This document shows, one piece after another, positions 34,367 through 44,221 of a DNA stretch of 64,000 nt. The notes below the pieces were generated by a model. It was not told the origin of the DNA. It did no database searches and saw only the letters and a program-made list of their open reading frames with translations. The stretch is from Chitinophagaceae bacterium (GTDB taxonomy: Bacteria > Bacteroidota > Bacteroidia > Chitinophagales > Chitinophagaceae). The translations under genes were made by a program, and so were the position numbers. The stretch is taken from NCBI GenBank assembly GCA_025923075.1, contig JAICGN010000003.1:26823-90822 (forward strand). The letters are read 5' to 3'. Within the stretch, counting starts at the first letter, position 1. Each line of letters opens with the position of its first letter.

Positions 34367-35626
34367 ATGATGGAAAAACAAGAATTAATACCGCATTTAT
34401 TCAGAACCGAGTTCAGAAAAATAACTGCTGTGCTCTGTAAGCATTTTGGAATAGCGCATATCGAGATTGCAGAAGACATTGCCAGCGATACTTTTTTACT
34501 GGCCGTTGAAACCTGGACCTATAAAGGCTTACCTGCTAATCCAACCGCCTGGCTTTATACGGTTGCAAAAAACAAAGCAAAGAACTTTATTCATCGAAGT
34601 GATATTTTCGGCGAAAAGATTGCTTTGGAAATAAAAAGAGCTTCTTTGGAAACAGAACAGCCAGAAATTGATTTATCCGAACAAAACATTATAGACAGTC
34701 AATTACAGATGCTCTTTGCAATCTGTCATCCTTCTATTCCCCCTGAGGCACAAATTGGTTTGGCCCTTCGCATTCTTTGTGGATTTGGGATCAACGAAAT
34801 TGCAACTGCTTTTTTGACCAATAACGCTACGATCAACAAGCGACTATTCAGAGCAAAAGAAAAATTGCGGGCCGAAAAAGTAAAGATTCAACCCCATGAT
34901 AAATCAACTATCAATAGTCGGTTAGGACCTGTACTGACAACTTTATATTTACTTTTCAGTGAAGGATATTATTCTGAAAGTGACGATATAATATTACGGG
35001 AAGAGCTCTGCGAAGAAGCAATGCGATTAACATCGATGCTTATTGAAAACGAAGGAACAAATCATCCCAACGTAAATGCACTTTATTCTTTAATGTGTTT
35101 TCATTCTTCGCGGTTTGCGGCAAGAAAAAACGCAAAAGGCGAAATGATCTTATATCATGATCAGGATGAATCGCTGTGGAACCAGGAATTGATCATCAAA
35201 GGAATTTATTTTCTTCATGAAGCCGCAAAAGGAAATGACGTTTCAAAATATCATATCGAAGCAAGTATTGCTTATTGGCATACTATTAAAACTGACACAA
35301 AGGAAAAATGGGAAAATATTTTACAACTCTATAATAAATTGTTGCAAATAGAATATTCACCAATTGCTGCCCTCAACAGGACTTTTGCGCTATCAAAGGC
35401 AAATGGAAAACAAGAAGCTATTATTGAAGCGGAGAAGTTGAATTTAGTGACCAATCATTTCTATTTCACGCTTCTTGGAGAACTTTATACAAACATAAAT
35501 GTTGATAAAGCAAAAGAAAATTTTCAAAGAGCTTTGTCATTAGCAAAAACACAAACAGACAAACACACGATTCAAAAGAAGATCGGACGCCTGGCAATGC
35601 ATACGTCAACTAGCAGTCTTATTTAA
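34367..35626 (+). CDS. ECF42-like RNA polymerase sigma factor with helical C-terminal extension
   Basis: A 419-residue sigma factor. Sigma region 2 occupies about residues 10-75 (HIEIAEDIASDTFLLAVETW, then PTAWLYTVAKNKAKNFIH), and region 4 about 115-165 (LALRILCGFGINEIATAFLTNNATINKRLFRAKEKLR). The remaining 250 residues are alpha-helical with TPR-like repeats near the end (PIAALNRTFALSKANGKQEAI; FYFTLLGELYTNINVDKAKENFQRAL). This architecture plus the adjacent YCII gene matches ECF42-type sigma factors. No anti-sigma factor is adjacent; the tail may take that role. Two ATG codons are adjacent at 34367. Confidence 0.88.
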   Translation: MMEKQELIPHLFRTEFRKITAVLCKHFGIAHIEIAEDIASDTFLLAVETWTYKGLPANPTAWLYTVAKNKAKNFIHRSDIFGEKIALEIKRASLETEQPEIDLSEQNIIDSQLQMLFAICHPSIPPEAQIGLALRILCGFGINEIATAFLTNNATINKRLFRAKEKLRAEKVKIQPHDKSTINSRLGPVLTTLYLLFSEGYYSESDDIILREELCEEAMRLTSMLIENEGTNHPNVNALYSLMCFHSSRFAARKNAKGEMILYHDQDESLWNQELIIKGIYFLHEAAKGNDVSKYHIEASIAYWHTIKTDTKEKWENILQLYNKLLQIEYSPIAALNRTFALSKANGKQEAIIEAEKLNLVTNHFYFTLLGELYTNINVDKAKENFQRALSLAKTQTDKHTIQKKIGRLAMHTSTSSLI

Positions 35627-35778
35627 TGAACTTGACCCTCATAGGAACAACGCCGGCACCAACCGGGTTGGCATTTCTGCGATAAGATTTCCGTTTGGTA
35701 TATGCTCTTTGAAGTCCATAGCTTTCGAACGTAAAGTTATTAAACCCCTTCAATTAAAAATTCTTCCTTTCTTTGTGC

Positions 35779-36354
35779 ATGTCTTTATCGCATAAAATCA
35801 TCATCATTACAGCTCCTTCAGGTGCAGGTAAAACTTCCATCACAAAATATTTACTTAAGACTTTTCCGGATCAATTAACATTTTCTATTTCGGCCGCTAC
35901 ACGGCAAAGACGACAATATGAAGAAGACGGAGTCGATTATCATTTTATGAGTGTGGAAGAGTTCAAAGAAAGAATACGGAACAATTCTTTTGTGGAATGG
36001 GAAATGGTGTACGAAGGCAAATACTATGGAACGCTGAAATCGGAGATCCACAGAATTTGGAAAGAAGGAAAAACGCCTTTGCTTGATATTGATGTCCAGG
36101 GCGCCGTACATGTGCGGCAACAACATCCCGATCAAACACTTTCCCTTTTTATTGAACCACCATCGGTGGATGAATTAAAGAAAAGACTGAACACCCGCGG
36201 TACTGAAACCCTGGAAAGCCTTGACACCCGACTAAATAAAGCCACTTATGAGCTTACATTTAAAGATCATTTTGATAAAGTGATCATAAACGACAACCTT
36301 GAAAAGGCGTGTCAGGAGGCGGTTAGGATCGTTTCAGTTTTCCTTTCAAAATAA
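35779..36354 (+). CDS. gmk: Guanylate kinase
   Basis: Converts GMP to GDP. The P-loop is APSGAGKTS near residue 10, the GMP-binding residues fall in SISAATRQRRQYEEDGVDYHF, and the lid and catalytic region include FVEWEMVYEGKYYGT and LDIDVQGAVHVRQQHP. The ATG at 35779 (MSLSHKIII) is preferred over the in-frame TTG at 35773. Its 191 residues are normal. Confidence 0.95.
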   Translation: MSLSHKIIIITAPSGAGKTSITKYLLKTFPDQLTFSISAATRQRRQYEEDGVDYHFMSVEEFKERIRNNSFVEWEMVYEGKYYGTLKSEIHRIWKEGKTPLLDIDVQGAVHVRQQHPDQTLSLFIEPPSVDELKKRLNTRGTETLESLDTRLNKATYELTFKDHFDKVIINDNLEKACQEAVRIVSVFLSK

Positions 36355-36428
36355 GCGTTTTACAGCATGTTTTACTTCGTGCTTCTTCTCATGCTGTATC
36401 TGCTGCGTTTGTTTATCTTTACTCTCCC

Positions 36429-37685
36429 ATGTTTGAGATTCGCATCATAATTTGGTTTATACTCACAATACTGCTGATGGGATTCTTTGCCGGCATTGAA
36501 ATGGCGTTTTACAGTGCGAACAAAATGAGCATTGAACTAAAAAAGAAACAGGGAAGAGCCAGTGGCCAGATTCTTGATCAGTTCATAGATCATCCTGTTT
36601 ATTTTCTTGGCACAACGTTGATCGGCTTCAATGTATTTTTGGTATTCTTCGGGTTGCAGATCAGTAAGGTAATGGAGCCTGTATGGAACAGGTTAGATGT
36701 TGGCTCCTATTCTTTGCGCATATTGATCGAAATTCTTTTATCAACGTTTCTTGTTCTTGTTTTTGCCGAATTTCTCCCCCGCGCTATTTTCCGTGCCAGA
36801 GCCAATGCACTACTCAGCCGGCTGGCTCAATTGATCGATATGTTTTATCAAATGTTCTACCCGATTGCTGCAGCATGCATTGCATTAGCGAACTGGTTGC
36901 TGAAATACGTTTTTAATGTGCGGGTGGATGAGAAGAAAGAGGTATTTGGCCGCACCGATCTTGAACACCTTTTTCGACAGGCAAAAGAGGCAGATGAAGA
37001 AAAACAACCGTTGAACACAGAATTCTTTGAAAATGCTCTTGAGTTGCCAAAAATCAGGATTCGCCAAAGCTTAGTGCCCCGTAAAGAAATTGTCGGCATT
37101 GATATCAAAGAATCGATCGATGCGTTGCGTAGTCTTTTAATTGAGACCAAACTATCAAGAATAGTTGTTTACGACGGAAACATTGATCACATCATCGGAT
37201 ACGTTCACCAGCTTGATATGTTCAAAAGGCCTACGACTATTCAGTCTGTTTTACTTCCAATACCCGCGGTGCCGGAAAGTATGAGTGCCACTGACCTCAT
37301 TAATAAATTCACCCGGGAACGAAAAAGCATTGCCTGGGTTGTGGATGAATTTGGTGGTACAGCAGGTATTATAACCATGGAAGATGTGCTTGAAGAGATC
37401 TTTGGGGAAATACAGGATGAATATGATGTAGAAGAGTTTGTAGAGAAACAAATTGCCGAAAATGAATACATATTTTCCGGACGGCTGGAGCTGGACTATA
37501 TCAATGAAAAATATGGTTTTGATTTCCCCGTGGATGAAACAGAAACCCTTTCCGGTTTCATTATAAACTACCATGAAACCATACCAAAGCAGAAGGAACG
37601 GATCATTATCGCCGACTACGAATTCGATGTTATGAATGTGAGTGATACCCGTATAGAAATGGTGAAAATCAAGAAGCTTAAATAG
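36429..37685 (+). CDS. CNNM/CBS-domain membrane protein (hemolysin-like)
   Basis: A 418-residue inner-membrane protein with the DUF21/CNNM domain (four membrane segments in the first 165 residues, FFAGIEMAFYSANKMSIELKKKQG), then two CBS domains (about 190-315, including IAWVVDEFGGTAGIITMEDVLEEIFGEIQDEYD), and a CorC/HlyC C-terminal domain (residues 340-415). Relatives act in Mg2+ or Co2+ handling, and the gliding-associated GldE is in the same family. Whether this copy is GldE cannot be told without comparison. Confidence 0.88.
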   Translation: MFEIRIIIWFILTILLMGFFAGIEMAFYSANKMSIELKKKQGRASGQILDQFIDHPVYFLGTTLIGFNVFLVFFGLQISKVMEPVWNRLDVGSYSLRILIEILLSTFLVLVFAEFLPRAIFRARANALLSRLAQLIDMFYQMFYPIAAACIALANWLLKYVFNVRVDEKKEVFGRTDLEHLFRQAKEADEEKQPLNTEFFENALELPKIRIRQSLVPRKEIVGIDIKESIDALRSLLIETKLSRIVVYDGNIDHIIGYVHQLDMFKRPTTIQSVLLPIPAVPESMSATDLINKFTRERKSIAWVVDEFGGTAGIITMEDVLEEIFGEIQDEYDVEEFVEKQIAENEYIFSGRLELDYINEKYGFDFPVDETETLSGFIINYHETIPKQKERIIIADYEFDVMNVSDTRIEMVKIKKLK

Positions 37686-37796
37686 CAGGGGACACGAGCG
37701 TCCTGCTTATACTCACCTTAACCCGCTTATCCATTTTATTTTTTTCTACTTCCCTCCAGAGATTTATCTTTCGTCCTCCAAAAAAATTAATAAGAA

Positions 37797-40421
37797 ATGA
37801 TACAAGCGAAAAAATCGCTGCTTTTGCTGGCAGCTGGTATGTTCGTGGGGCTGTGCAGTTTTTCACAAAGCACGCCTGCTAACACCCAGGCAGCAAAACC
37901 AGACACTACTAAAAAAACTCCACCGGCGCCTCCCAAGCCTACTGTGACCGAGAAGGTGAAGAGTAGTAAAAAAACCGATGGTCTATTCACTGTTTATCAG
38001 GATACAGCTAATGGGAGTGTACAGTTGTATGTAAAGAAAAACCAGTTAGGTAAAGAATATATCTACCAGAGTTTTTCGATGGGTGGACCCACAAGTTTAT
38101 TCTTACATCAGAACATGATCCGCACAACATGGATCTTTAAGATCAGGAAGAGTTTTGACAAGCTGGAGTTTTCACAAGTGAATACCAATTTCTGGTACGA
38201 TCCGGAAAATGCAGTAAGTAAATCAGCAAATGTCGATGTGACTGAAGCTGTCTTTTATTCTGTAAAAATTGATGCCGAAGATTCAACCGGATTTATTGTG
38301 GGAGGTGATGGCTTGTTCTTAAGTGAGAAACTTGACCCAATAAAACCGCTGATTGCTCCAGGTCCTGCTGCCAGCTTGGTGTTCAATCTTGGCAGCCTCA
38401 ATGTAGCAAAATCCGGTTATAAGACAGTACGCTCTTATCCAAACAATACTGATGTACTTGTTGAGTTGGCTTATGATAACCCCACTCCCTTCAACCAGGG
38501 TAGAAAAGATATTACTGATGCCCGTTATAATCGTATACGTTTCCAGCATAGTTTTCTTGAAATGCCGCCGGAAAATGGTTTTCGTCCGCGGCTTGATGAT
38601 CCAAGAGTCGGCTATTTTACCCAGGAAATAGATAATCTTACCAGCATAAAAGTGGCAGATTATAAGGATGTGATCAATCGCTGGAACCTGGTCAAGAAAG
38701 ATCCTTCCGCCGCGATCAGTGAACCAGTTGAACCGATTGTTTGGTGGGTGGAAAACACTACTCCCGTGGAATATCGTCAGACGATTGTTGAAGCCGGTTT
38801 GAAATGGAACGAAGCATTTGAAAAAGCTGGTTTCAAGGATGCCGTGGTAATGAAGATTATGCCGGATGATGCCAAATGGGATCCTGCTGATATTCGGTAT
38901 AATGTTATTCGCTGGGTATCGTCACCCTATCCTCCTTATGGCGCTATCGGGCCGAGTTTTGTAAATCCTAAAACAGGTCAAATACTTGGCGCCGATATTA
39001 CAGTTGAGTGGTTTTCCGGGAGCGCAAGTCCAATACAAGAAGAGTTGTTTGACGTAAAATCAATTAACACCGACCTGCCTTCCTTACTTTTTAATCCAAA
39101 TAAAGATGAGGAAACAAATGTTCCGGGAATAAAGAAAGGGTTGGCTTGCAATTTGGCTCAGCATTTAAAGGCCCAGTTTACCGCTGGTCTCACCACATTA
39201 GAGGCAACTGATGCGCCGCCTGCTGAAATCAAACTATTGCACAAACAGTTTTTATATTTTCTCATCATGCATGAAATGGGACATACAATGGGTTTGAACC
39301 ATAACATGAAGTCAAGCCAGATGCTTAGCCCCGCAGAAGTAAACAATAAGGAGCTGACTCATAAAATGGGATTGACAGGATCTGTAATGGATTATCCCGC
39401 GGTGAATGTATCAGCAAATCGCAGCAAACAAGGAGATTATTATACGATTAAGGCTGGCCCTTACGACGTGTGGGCAATCGAATTTGGATACACTCCATTT
39501 GCCCCGGCAGAAGAGGCAGCGGCACTAAAAAAGATCCTTAGCCGCAGTCATGAGCCAGGTCTTGCTTTTGGAAACGATGCTGATGATATGCGCAGTCCTG
39601 GCGGCGGCGGTATCGATCCGCGTGTGATGATTGGTGATATGAGTAATGATATGGTAAGTTATGCTGAAGACAGATTCAATCTTGTGAACACATTGATGGG
39701 CAAGCTAAAAGAAAAATACAGCAAGCCAGGCAAATCTTATGCTGAGTTGAGAAGCCGTTACGGCAACCTGATGGGACAGCGTAACCAAATGGCGCAAGGC
39801 GTAAGTCGCTATATTGGTGGTGTAATGGTTGACAGAAGTTTTGTCGGCCAGGAATCAACCAGTAAACCATTTACTCCTGTTTCTTCAGCCTACCAAAAGA
39901 AGGCGATGGCGCTTTTATCAAAAAATATCTTTGCGCCGGATGCATTTAAAAACGATGCTTCATTATTCCCTTATTTGCAATTGCAACGTCGCGGTTTTAA
40001 TTTCTTTGGCGCCGGCGAAGATATAAAGCCCCAGTCATCAGTATTGGGTATCCAGGTGGGCCTGCTTGCACATTTGCTTAGTCCAAACACATTGACAAGA
40101 ATAAACAACAGCACGCTGTATGGAAATACTTATACAGCAGCTGATGTGATGAACGACCTGACGGCCGCAATCTTCAATGCTGATCTGAAAACAAATGTGA
40201 ACTTATACAGGCTTAATTTACAAACAGAGTATGTAAAGGGACTTTCCGCGATTGTATCCACACCAGTTAGTCCTTATGACAATGCTTCCCGTGCGGCAAT
40301 GTATAGTACACTAAAAAAGATCAAAGGAATGCTGGCAACAGCGATCTCAACAGATGCACAAACCCGTGCACACAGGGCCAATCTCGCGTTTTTAATTGAT
40401 AAAGCGTTGGCCGTAAAATAA
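37797..40421 (+). CDS. Secreted zinc metalloprotease (DUF5117/DUF5118 type)
   Basis: An 874-residue exported protein. A signal peptide (MIQAKKSLLLLAAGMFVGLCSFSQ) is followed by a Pro-rich stretch and the DUF5118 and DUF5117 domains. The catalytic zinc motif HEMGHTMGLNHN lies near residue 499, and GSVMDYPAVN about 35 residues later provides the Met-turn, as in metzincins. The rest is a helical C-terminal domain (LLAHLLSPNTLTRINNSTLYG). The substrate is unknown. A strong terminator follows at 40442. Confidence 0.9.
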   Translation: MIQAKKSLLLLAAGMFVGLCSFSQSTPANTQAAKPDTTKKTPPAPPKPTVTEKVKSSKKTDGLFTVYQDTANGSVQLYVKKNQLGKEYIYQSFSMGGPTSLFLHQNMIRTTWIFKIRKSFDKLEFSQVNTNFWYDPENAVSKSANVDVTEAVFYSVKIDAEDSTGFIVGGDGLFLSEKLDPIKPLIAPGPAASLVFNLGSLNVAKSGYKTVRSYPNNTDVLVELAYDNPTPFNQGRKDITDARYNRIRFQHSFLEMPPENGFRPRLDDPRVGYFTQEIDNLTSIKVADYKDVINRWNLVKKDPSAAISEPVEPIVWWVENTTPVEYRQTIVEAGLKWNEAFEKAGFKDAVVMKIMPDDAKWDPADIRYNVIRWVSSPYPPYGAIGPSFVNPKTGQILGADITVEWFSGSASPIQEELFDVKSINTDLPSLLFNPNKDEETNVPGIKKGLACNLAQHLKAQFTAGLTTLEATDAPPAEIKLLHKQFLYFLIMHEMGHTMGLNHNMKSSQMLSPAEVNNKELTHKMGLTGSVMDYPAVNVSANRSKQGDYYTIKAGPYDVWAIEFGYTPFAPAEEAAALKKILSRSHEPGLAFGNDADDMRSPGGGGIDPRVMIGDMSNDMVSYAEDRFNLVNTLMGKLKEKYSKPGKSYAELRSRYGNLMGQRNQMAQGVSRYIGGVMVDRSFVGQESTSKPFTPVSSAYQKKAMALLSKNIFAPDAFKNDASLFPYLQLQRRGFNFFGAGEDIKPQSSVLGIQVGLLAHLLSPNTLTRINNSTLYGNTYTAADVMNDLTAAIFNADLKTNVNLYRLNLQTEYVKGLSAIVSTPVSPYDNASRAAMYSTLKKIKGMLATAISTDAQTRAHRANLAFLIDKALAVK

Positions 40422-40441
40422 AAATCTATTTATTAAGAGGC

Positions 40442-40472
40442 CCCGTCTCACCCATAAGTGAGACGGGTTTTT
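40442..40472 (+). terminator. Intrinsic terminator after the metalloprotease gene
   Basis: CCCGTCTCAC and GTGAGACGGG make a perfect 10-base-pair stem with a CCATAA loop, followed by TTTTTATTT. Confidence 0.9.
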
Positions 40473-40485
40473 ATTTATAACAAGT

Positions 40486-40519
40486 ATTGGTAATAGCCCG
40501 TTTCAGCTACTTATATTTG
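40486..40519 (+). promoter_or_regulatory. Possible promoter for tatC
   Basis: ATTG at 40486-40489 and TATATTTG at 40512-40519 with 22 bases between. The -7 box is perfect and the spacing slightly long. It would start transcription about 13 bases before the tatC ATG. Confidence 0.5.
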
Positions 40520-40538
40520 CGATTCTAACTAATCAAAG

Positions 40539-41396
40539 ATGGCTTTTACATTATTTGGAAGGAAAAAAGATGGCTCGGAAGAAAAGGCAGAAATGTCTTT
40601 CATTGATCACCTTGAAGAATTAAGACGACATCTTTTTCGCAGTGTATTGGCTGTTGCGGCAGGGATGATCGTTGCAGGCATTTATAATGACTTTATCGTT
40701 GACAGGATTGTATTAGGACCTATACATCATGATTTTGTTACTTTCAGAAAAATATGTGACTGGGGACATGCCGTGGGATTGGGTGATAAAATGTGTATTG
40801 GGAAAGTCGGGGTTACCATGCAGAATGTTGATACCACCGGGCAGGTGTCGTTGTTTTTTACCTCGTTATTTGTAAGCGGGTTTATTATGGCGTTTCCTTT
40901 TGTTTTTAATGAGTTCTGGAAATTTGTAAAACCAGCGCTGACAAAAAATGAATTAAGAAAAACACGTGGAGTTATTTTCTGGGTATCTTTTTTATTTTTC
41001 ACAGGGATACTTTTTGGCTATTTCATTTTGATGCCATTTAGCATGAATTTCCTTGCAACATTTTCCATGTCCGATTCGATACAGAACATCTGGACTATCA
41101 AAAGTTATATAAATACTATGATGCCGCTCGTACTGGGTTCAGGCCTTGCATTCCAAATGCCCTTAGTAATTTATTTTCTGGCTAAAATTGGAATTGTCAC
41201 CGGATCATTTTTGCGAAAGAATCGTCGATACGCCGTTGTCGCCATTTTGATCATTGCAGCCATCATCACGCCGCCGGATGTTATCAGTCAGGTTGTTGTG
41301 ACACTTCCGCTTTGGCTCCTATATGAAATAAGTATTGTTTTAGCTTCAAGGGTGGAAAAAGAGAAAGCCAAAGAAGAAGCCGAAGAATGGAGCTAA
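40539..41396 (+). CDS. tatC: Sec-independent protein translocase TatC
   Basis: The core receptor of the twin-arginine export system, a six-span inner-membrane protein of 285 residues. Characteristic motifs are MSFIDHLEELRRHLFRSV at the N-terminus, FPFVFNEFWKFVKPALTKNELRK after the second span, and AAIITPPDVISQVVVTLPLWLLYEISIVLA near the end. No tatA or tatB gene is adjacent. The Tat-signal oxidoreductase at 9690-11039 would be a client. Confidence 0.95.
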   Translation: MAFTLFGRKKDGSEEKAEMSFIDHLEELRRHLFRSVLAVAAGMIVAGIYNDFIVDRIVLGPIHHDFVTFRKICDWGHAVGLGDKMCIGKVGVTMQNVDTTGQVSLFFTSLFVSGFIMAFPFVFNEFWKFVKPALTKNELRKTRGVIFWVSFLFFTGILFGYFILMPFSMNFLATFSMSDSIQNIWTIKSYINTMMPLVLGSGLAFQMPLVIYFLAKIGIVTGSFLRKNRRYAVVAILIIAAIITPPDVISQVVVTLPLWLLYEISIVLASRVEKEKAKEEAEEWS

Positions 41397-41473
41397 ATAG
41401 TTCTAAGTTCAAAATTCTTAGTTCGTACCTTCGTAGTGCAATTTCTGATCTACAAATTTTAAAATTGCATTTT

Positions 41474-41932
41474 ATGTCTTCACCATTTGATTTAAGCAAA
41501 CCGGTTGCCATTGGCAGTGATCATGCAGGATATGATTTCAAAGAAGAGTTGATCTCTTTTCTTGAAGCTAAAGATCTCACATTTCATGATTATGGAACCC
41601 ACTCAAAAGATTCTGTAGATTACGCTGATTTTGCTCATCCGGTAGCGGATGCAGTTGAGAAAGGTGAGGCATCATTCGGAATACTTCTTTGCGGGAGTGC
41701 AAATGGTGTTGCTATCACAGCAAATAAACATAAAGGCATTCGGGCAGCTATTTGCTGGGGCGAAGAACTCGCAAAGCTGGCAAGAGAGCATAACAATGCC
41801 AATATACTTTGCATTCCCGCCCGTTTCGTTCGTGAGGGAGATGCCGAAAAAATGGTTCAGCTTTTTATAAATACTCCTTTTGAAGGCGGTCGTCATCAAC
41901 GCCGGGTAGAAAAAATTGCAGAGGGCTGCTGA
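41474..41932 (+). CDS. rpiB: Ribose 5-phosphate isomerase B
   Basis: Interconverts ribose 5-phosphate and ribulose 5-phosphate. The start of the fold is VAIGSDHAGYDFKEELISFL, followed by DYGTHSKDSVDYADFAHPVADAV. The catalytic Cys is in GILLCGSANGVAITANKHKGIRAAICW, and the end carries FINTPFEGGRHQRRVEKI. The ATG at 41474 gives the family N-terminus and 152 residues; an earlier in-frame ATG at 41387 overlaps tatC and adds sequence with no match. Confidence 0.93.
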   Translation: MSSPFDLSKPVAIGSDHAGYDFKEELISFLEAKDLTFHDYGTHSKDSVDYADFAHPVADAVEKGEASFGILLCGSANGVAITANKHKGIRAAICWGEELAKLAREHNNANILCIPARFVREGDAEKMVQLFINTPFEGGRHQRRVEKIAEGC

Positions 41933-41949
41933 TCCGATAGCTATCGGAT
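41932..41949. repeat. Perfect 18-base palindrome after rpiB
   Basis: ATCCGATAG and CTATCGGAT form a perfect palindrome right at the rpiB stop codon. A related imperfect form (AGCCGA...TCGGCT) occurs at 49392-49409. Confidence 0.55.
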
Positions 41950-41968
41950 ACCTTTCATCCATTTATCA

Positions 41969-41998
41969 TTTCTTTAAAAACTATCAGGCTTATATTTG
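41969..41998 (+). promoter_or_regulatory. Promoter for the M28 peptidase gene
   Basis: TTTC at 41969-41972 (one mismatch to TTTG), 18 bases, then TATATTTG at 41991-41998, a full -7 match. The ATG is at 42050, giving a leader of about 45 bases. Confidence 0.55.
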
Positions 41999-42049
41999 AG
42001 TCTTGCCGGCCCATGATATAAATGAGGCTGAAAAAATTAAAATAGTCAC

Positions 42050-43597
42050 ATGAAAAAAGCTACGTTGCTACTGGCTGCATTGCTGCCGCTTATTATAGTT
42101 GTTGCACAAAAGAAGAATAAAGCCCTTGAAAAGGCAGGAAAGTCCATTACAGTCGCTGATCTTAAAAGACATCTTTATGTCGTTGCCAGTGCCGATAATG
42201 AAGGGCGAGATACTCCGTCGCCGGGTTTGGAAAAGGCAGGTGATTATATTGAGTCCAATTTTAAAGCCATCGGATTGAAACCAGGAAACGGCGATAGTTA
42301 TCGCCAATACTATCCCCTTTATAAAGATTCTGTGATATCTTCCTCACTCAGCGTAAACGGAAGGTCTTTTGAACTGACTAAAGACTATGCAAACAATAAT
42401 GCAAACTATTCAGCCGATCTCCCTTTTTCTGAAGTCGTATTCGCAGGGTATGGTATCGTGGATGAAAAAATGGATAGTTATAAAGATCTTGATGTACGTG
42501 GAAAAGCTGTAATGATTGTGGAAGGAGCACCAGCAGATTATAAATCGCCAACAACAGCCGGAGTAAATCCTACCCAAACTATTGGGAAATTAATAAACGC
42601 GTCAAAAAAAGGAGCAGTTGCCGTATTACTGGTCTCAAAATCTTTTAGTACATCAAACAGACCGGGAAATATCCGTGGCGGTGGATGGACTATGAATGGC
42701 TATAAACCCAGTTTTAATCCGTTGTTGTTCTATGTTTCGGAAAACGTAGCCGCAGCGATCATGGGTGAAGACGGAAAAAGCATCTTTGATAAAACAGCGG
42801 CCAACAATATTAAATACAAAGCATATAAAGCTTCAGTTGATCTATCATTCAAAAAAACATTGTTGATAAGCAAAGTTTCCAATGTGCTTGGATTACTTGA
42901 AGGCACAGATAAAAAAGATGAATATGTAATTATCACTGCGCACTATGATCATGTAGGCAAAAGAGATTCCCTTATTTTTTATGGGGCTGATGATGATGGC
43001 AGCGGGACAGTAAGTGTACTTGAACTGGCTGAAGCATTTGCAAAAGCAAAAGCCGAAGGAAATGGACCCCGCAGAAGTATCTTATTTATGACCGTAAGCG
43101 GCGAAGAACATGGATTATGGGGTTCTGCCTATTATGGTAATCATCCTGTATATCCGCTTGAAAAAACTACTGTTAACCTTAACATTGACATGATCGGTCG
43201 CATTGGAAATGATTATTTGAAAGATAAAGATTCTGCTAATTACATTTATATAATTGGTGACAACAAATTAAGCTCAGATCTTACTCCAATAACAGAAAAC
43301 ATAAACAACACTTATACAAAGCTGAAGCTTGATAGAAAATATAATGATCCTAAGGATCCTAACCGTTTTTATTACCGCAGCGATCATTACAATTTTGCCG
43401 AAAAAGGAGTTCCGATCATTTTTTATTTTAATGGTGTACATCCTGATTATCACAAGCCTACTGATACGCCCGATAAGATAAAATACGATCTGATGGAAAA
43501 GAGGGCAAAACTCGTATTTTATACGGCTATGGAAATAGCTAACCGTGAAGAAATGCTCAAAAGGGACATGCCGCTCGAAACACAAAGAGCTTTTTAA
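42050..43597 (+). CDS. Secreted M28-family zinc peptidase
   Basis: A 515-residue exported aminopeptidase-type protein. Signal peptide MKKATLLLAALLPLIIVVAQ; then a lid region with a PA domain (residues 110-260), then the catalytic M28 domain. Zinc ligands are visible: ITAHYDHVGK (His), GADDDGSG (bridging Asp), SGEEHG (Glu), NIDMIGR (Asp) and VHPDYHKPTDTPDKI (final His). It acts in the periplasm or outside the cell on peptides. The specificity is unknown. Confidence 0.92.
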   Translation: MKKATLLLAALLPLIIVVAQKKNKALEKAGKSITVADLKRHLYVVASADNEGRDTPSPGLEKAGDYIESNFKAIGLKPGNGDSYRQYYPLYKDSVISSSLSVNGRSFELTKDYANNNANYSADLPFSEVVFAGYGIVDEKMDSYKDLDVRGKAVMIVEGAPADYKSPTTAGVNPTQTIGKLINASKKGAVAVLLVSKSFSTSNRPGNIRGGGWTMNGYKPSFNPLLFYVSENVAAAIMGEDGKSIFDKTAANNIKYKAYKASVDLSFKKTLLISKVSNVLGLLEGTDKKDEYVIITAHYDHVGKRDSLIFYGADDDGSGTVSVLELAEAFAKAKAEGNGPRRSILFMTVSGEEHGLWGSAYYGNHPVYPLEKTTVNLNIDMIGRIGNDYLKDKDSANYIYIIGDNKLSSDLTPITENINNTYTKLKLDRKYNDPKDPNRFYYRSDHYNFAEKGVPIIFYFNGVHPDYHKPTDTPDKIKYDLMEKRAKLVFYTAMEIANREEMLKRDMPLETQRAF

Positions 43598-43667
43598 GAA
43601 TTGGTATTTTTACTTAGAAAAAAAGAAAAAATTTTACTTATTTAGCTCTTCTAAAAACCCTACCCTT

Positions 43668-44099
43668 ATGCAAGTGAGCTCAAATAATCTTGATTATTCC
43701 GAAATGTACCGGACGCAGGAAACAATCCAGCTAAATAAACGCCTTCGTAAAACCCGCAATATATTATTGATCTGTTCTGCTGGTCTTGTGGCAGGTGCCG
43801 GTGTGTTTTGGACCATGCCCGAAACTTCGTTTACAGTGAACAATTTCTTTGTCTATTCGGGACTTGCTGCGGTTATGATAATGTTATCTATGTATAGTAA
43901 TAAACAACCCTATTTTTCTATATTGGCAGCACTTATACTTTGCATTGTCTTATGGGGCACGGAAGTGTTTTTTAATAATGTTGAAGACTTCCTGATAGAA
44001 GGATCTGTCCATAAATTATTGATAATTTCGTTATTGGTTTCTTGTTTTCACTCTTCAAAGGAAGCTGAATTGATACGAAAAGAACTGCATTTCTCCTGA
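43668..44099 (+). CDS. Hypothetical membrane protein
   Basis: A 143-residue protein of no family I recognise. A polar N-terminus (MQVSSNNLDYSEMYRTQETIQLNKRLRKTRN) precedes about four hydrophobic segments (NILLICSAGLVAGAGVFW; FFVYSGLAAVMIMLSMY; YFSILAALILCIVLWG; LLIISLLVSCF). The ATG at 43668 is chosen; an upstream in-frame start at 43545 would overlap the peptidase gene. It ends before a terminator hairpin at 44120. Confidence 0.7.
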   Translation: MQVSSNNLDYSEMYRTQETIQLNKRLRKTRNILLICSAGLVAGAGVFWTMPETSFTVNNFFVYSGLAAVMIMLSMYSNKQPYFSILAALILCIVLWGTEVFFNNVEDFLIEGSVHKLLIISLLVSCFHSSKEAELIRKELHFS

Positions 44100-44119
44100 T
44101 TATTACTTTTTTATTTTTT

Positions 44120-44146
44120 CGTCTCGCCTAAAGCGAGACGTTTTTT
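44120..44146 (+). terminator. Intrinsic terminator
   Basis: CGTCTCGC and GCGAGACG form an 8-base-pair stem with a CTAAA loop, followed by TTTTTT. It ends the hypothetical membrane protein gene. Confidence 0.85.
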
Positions 44147-44221
44147 ATTGCCATTAAACCTTGAGGCAACGCACTGGTCTATTTATTCGTTACCGCTTAC
44201 TGAAATCCTTAAAAAGAAAAT

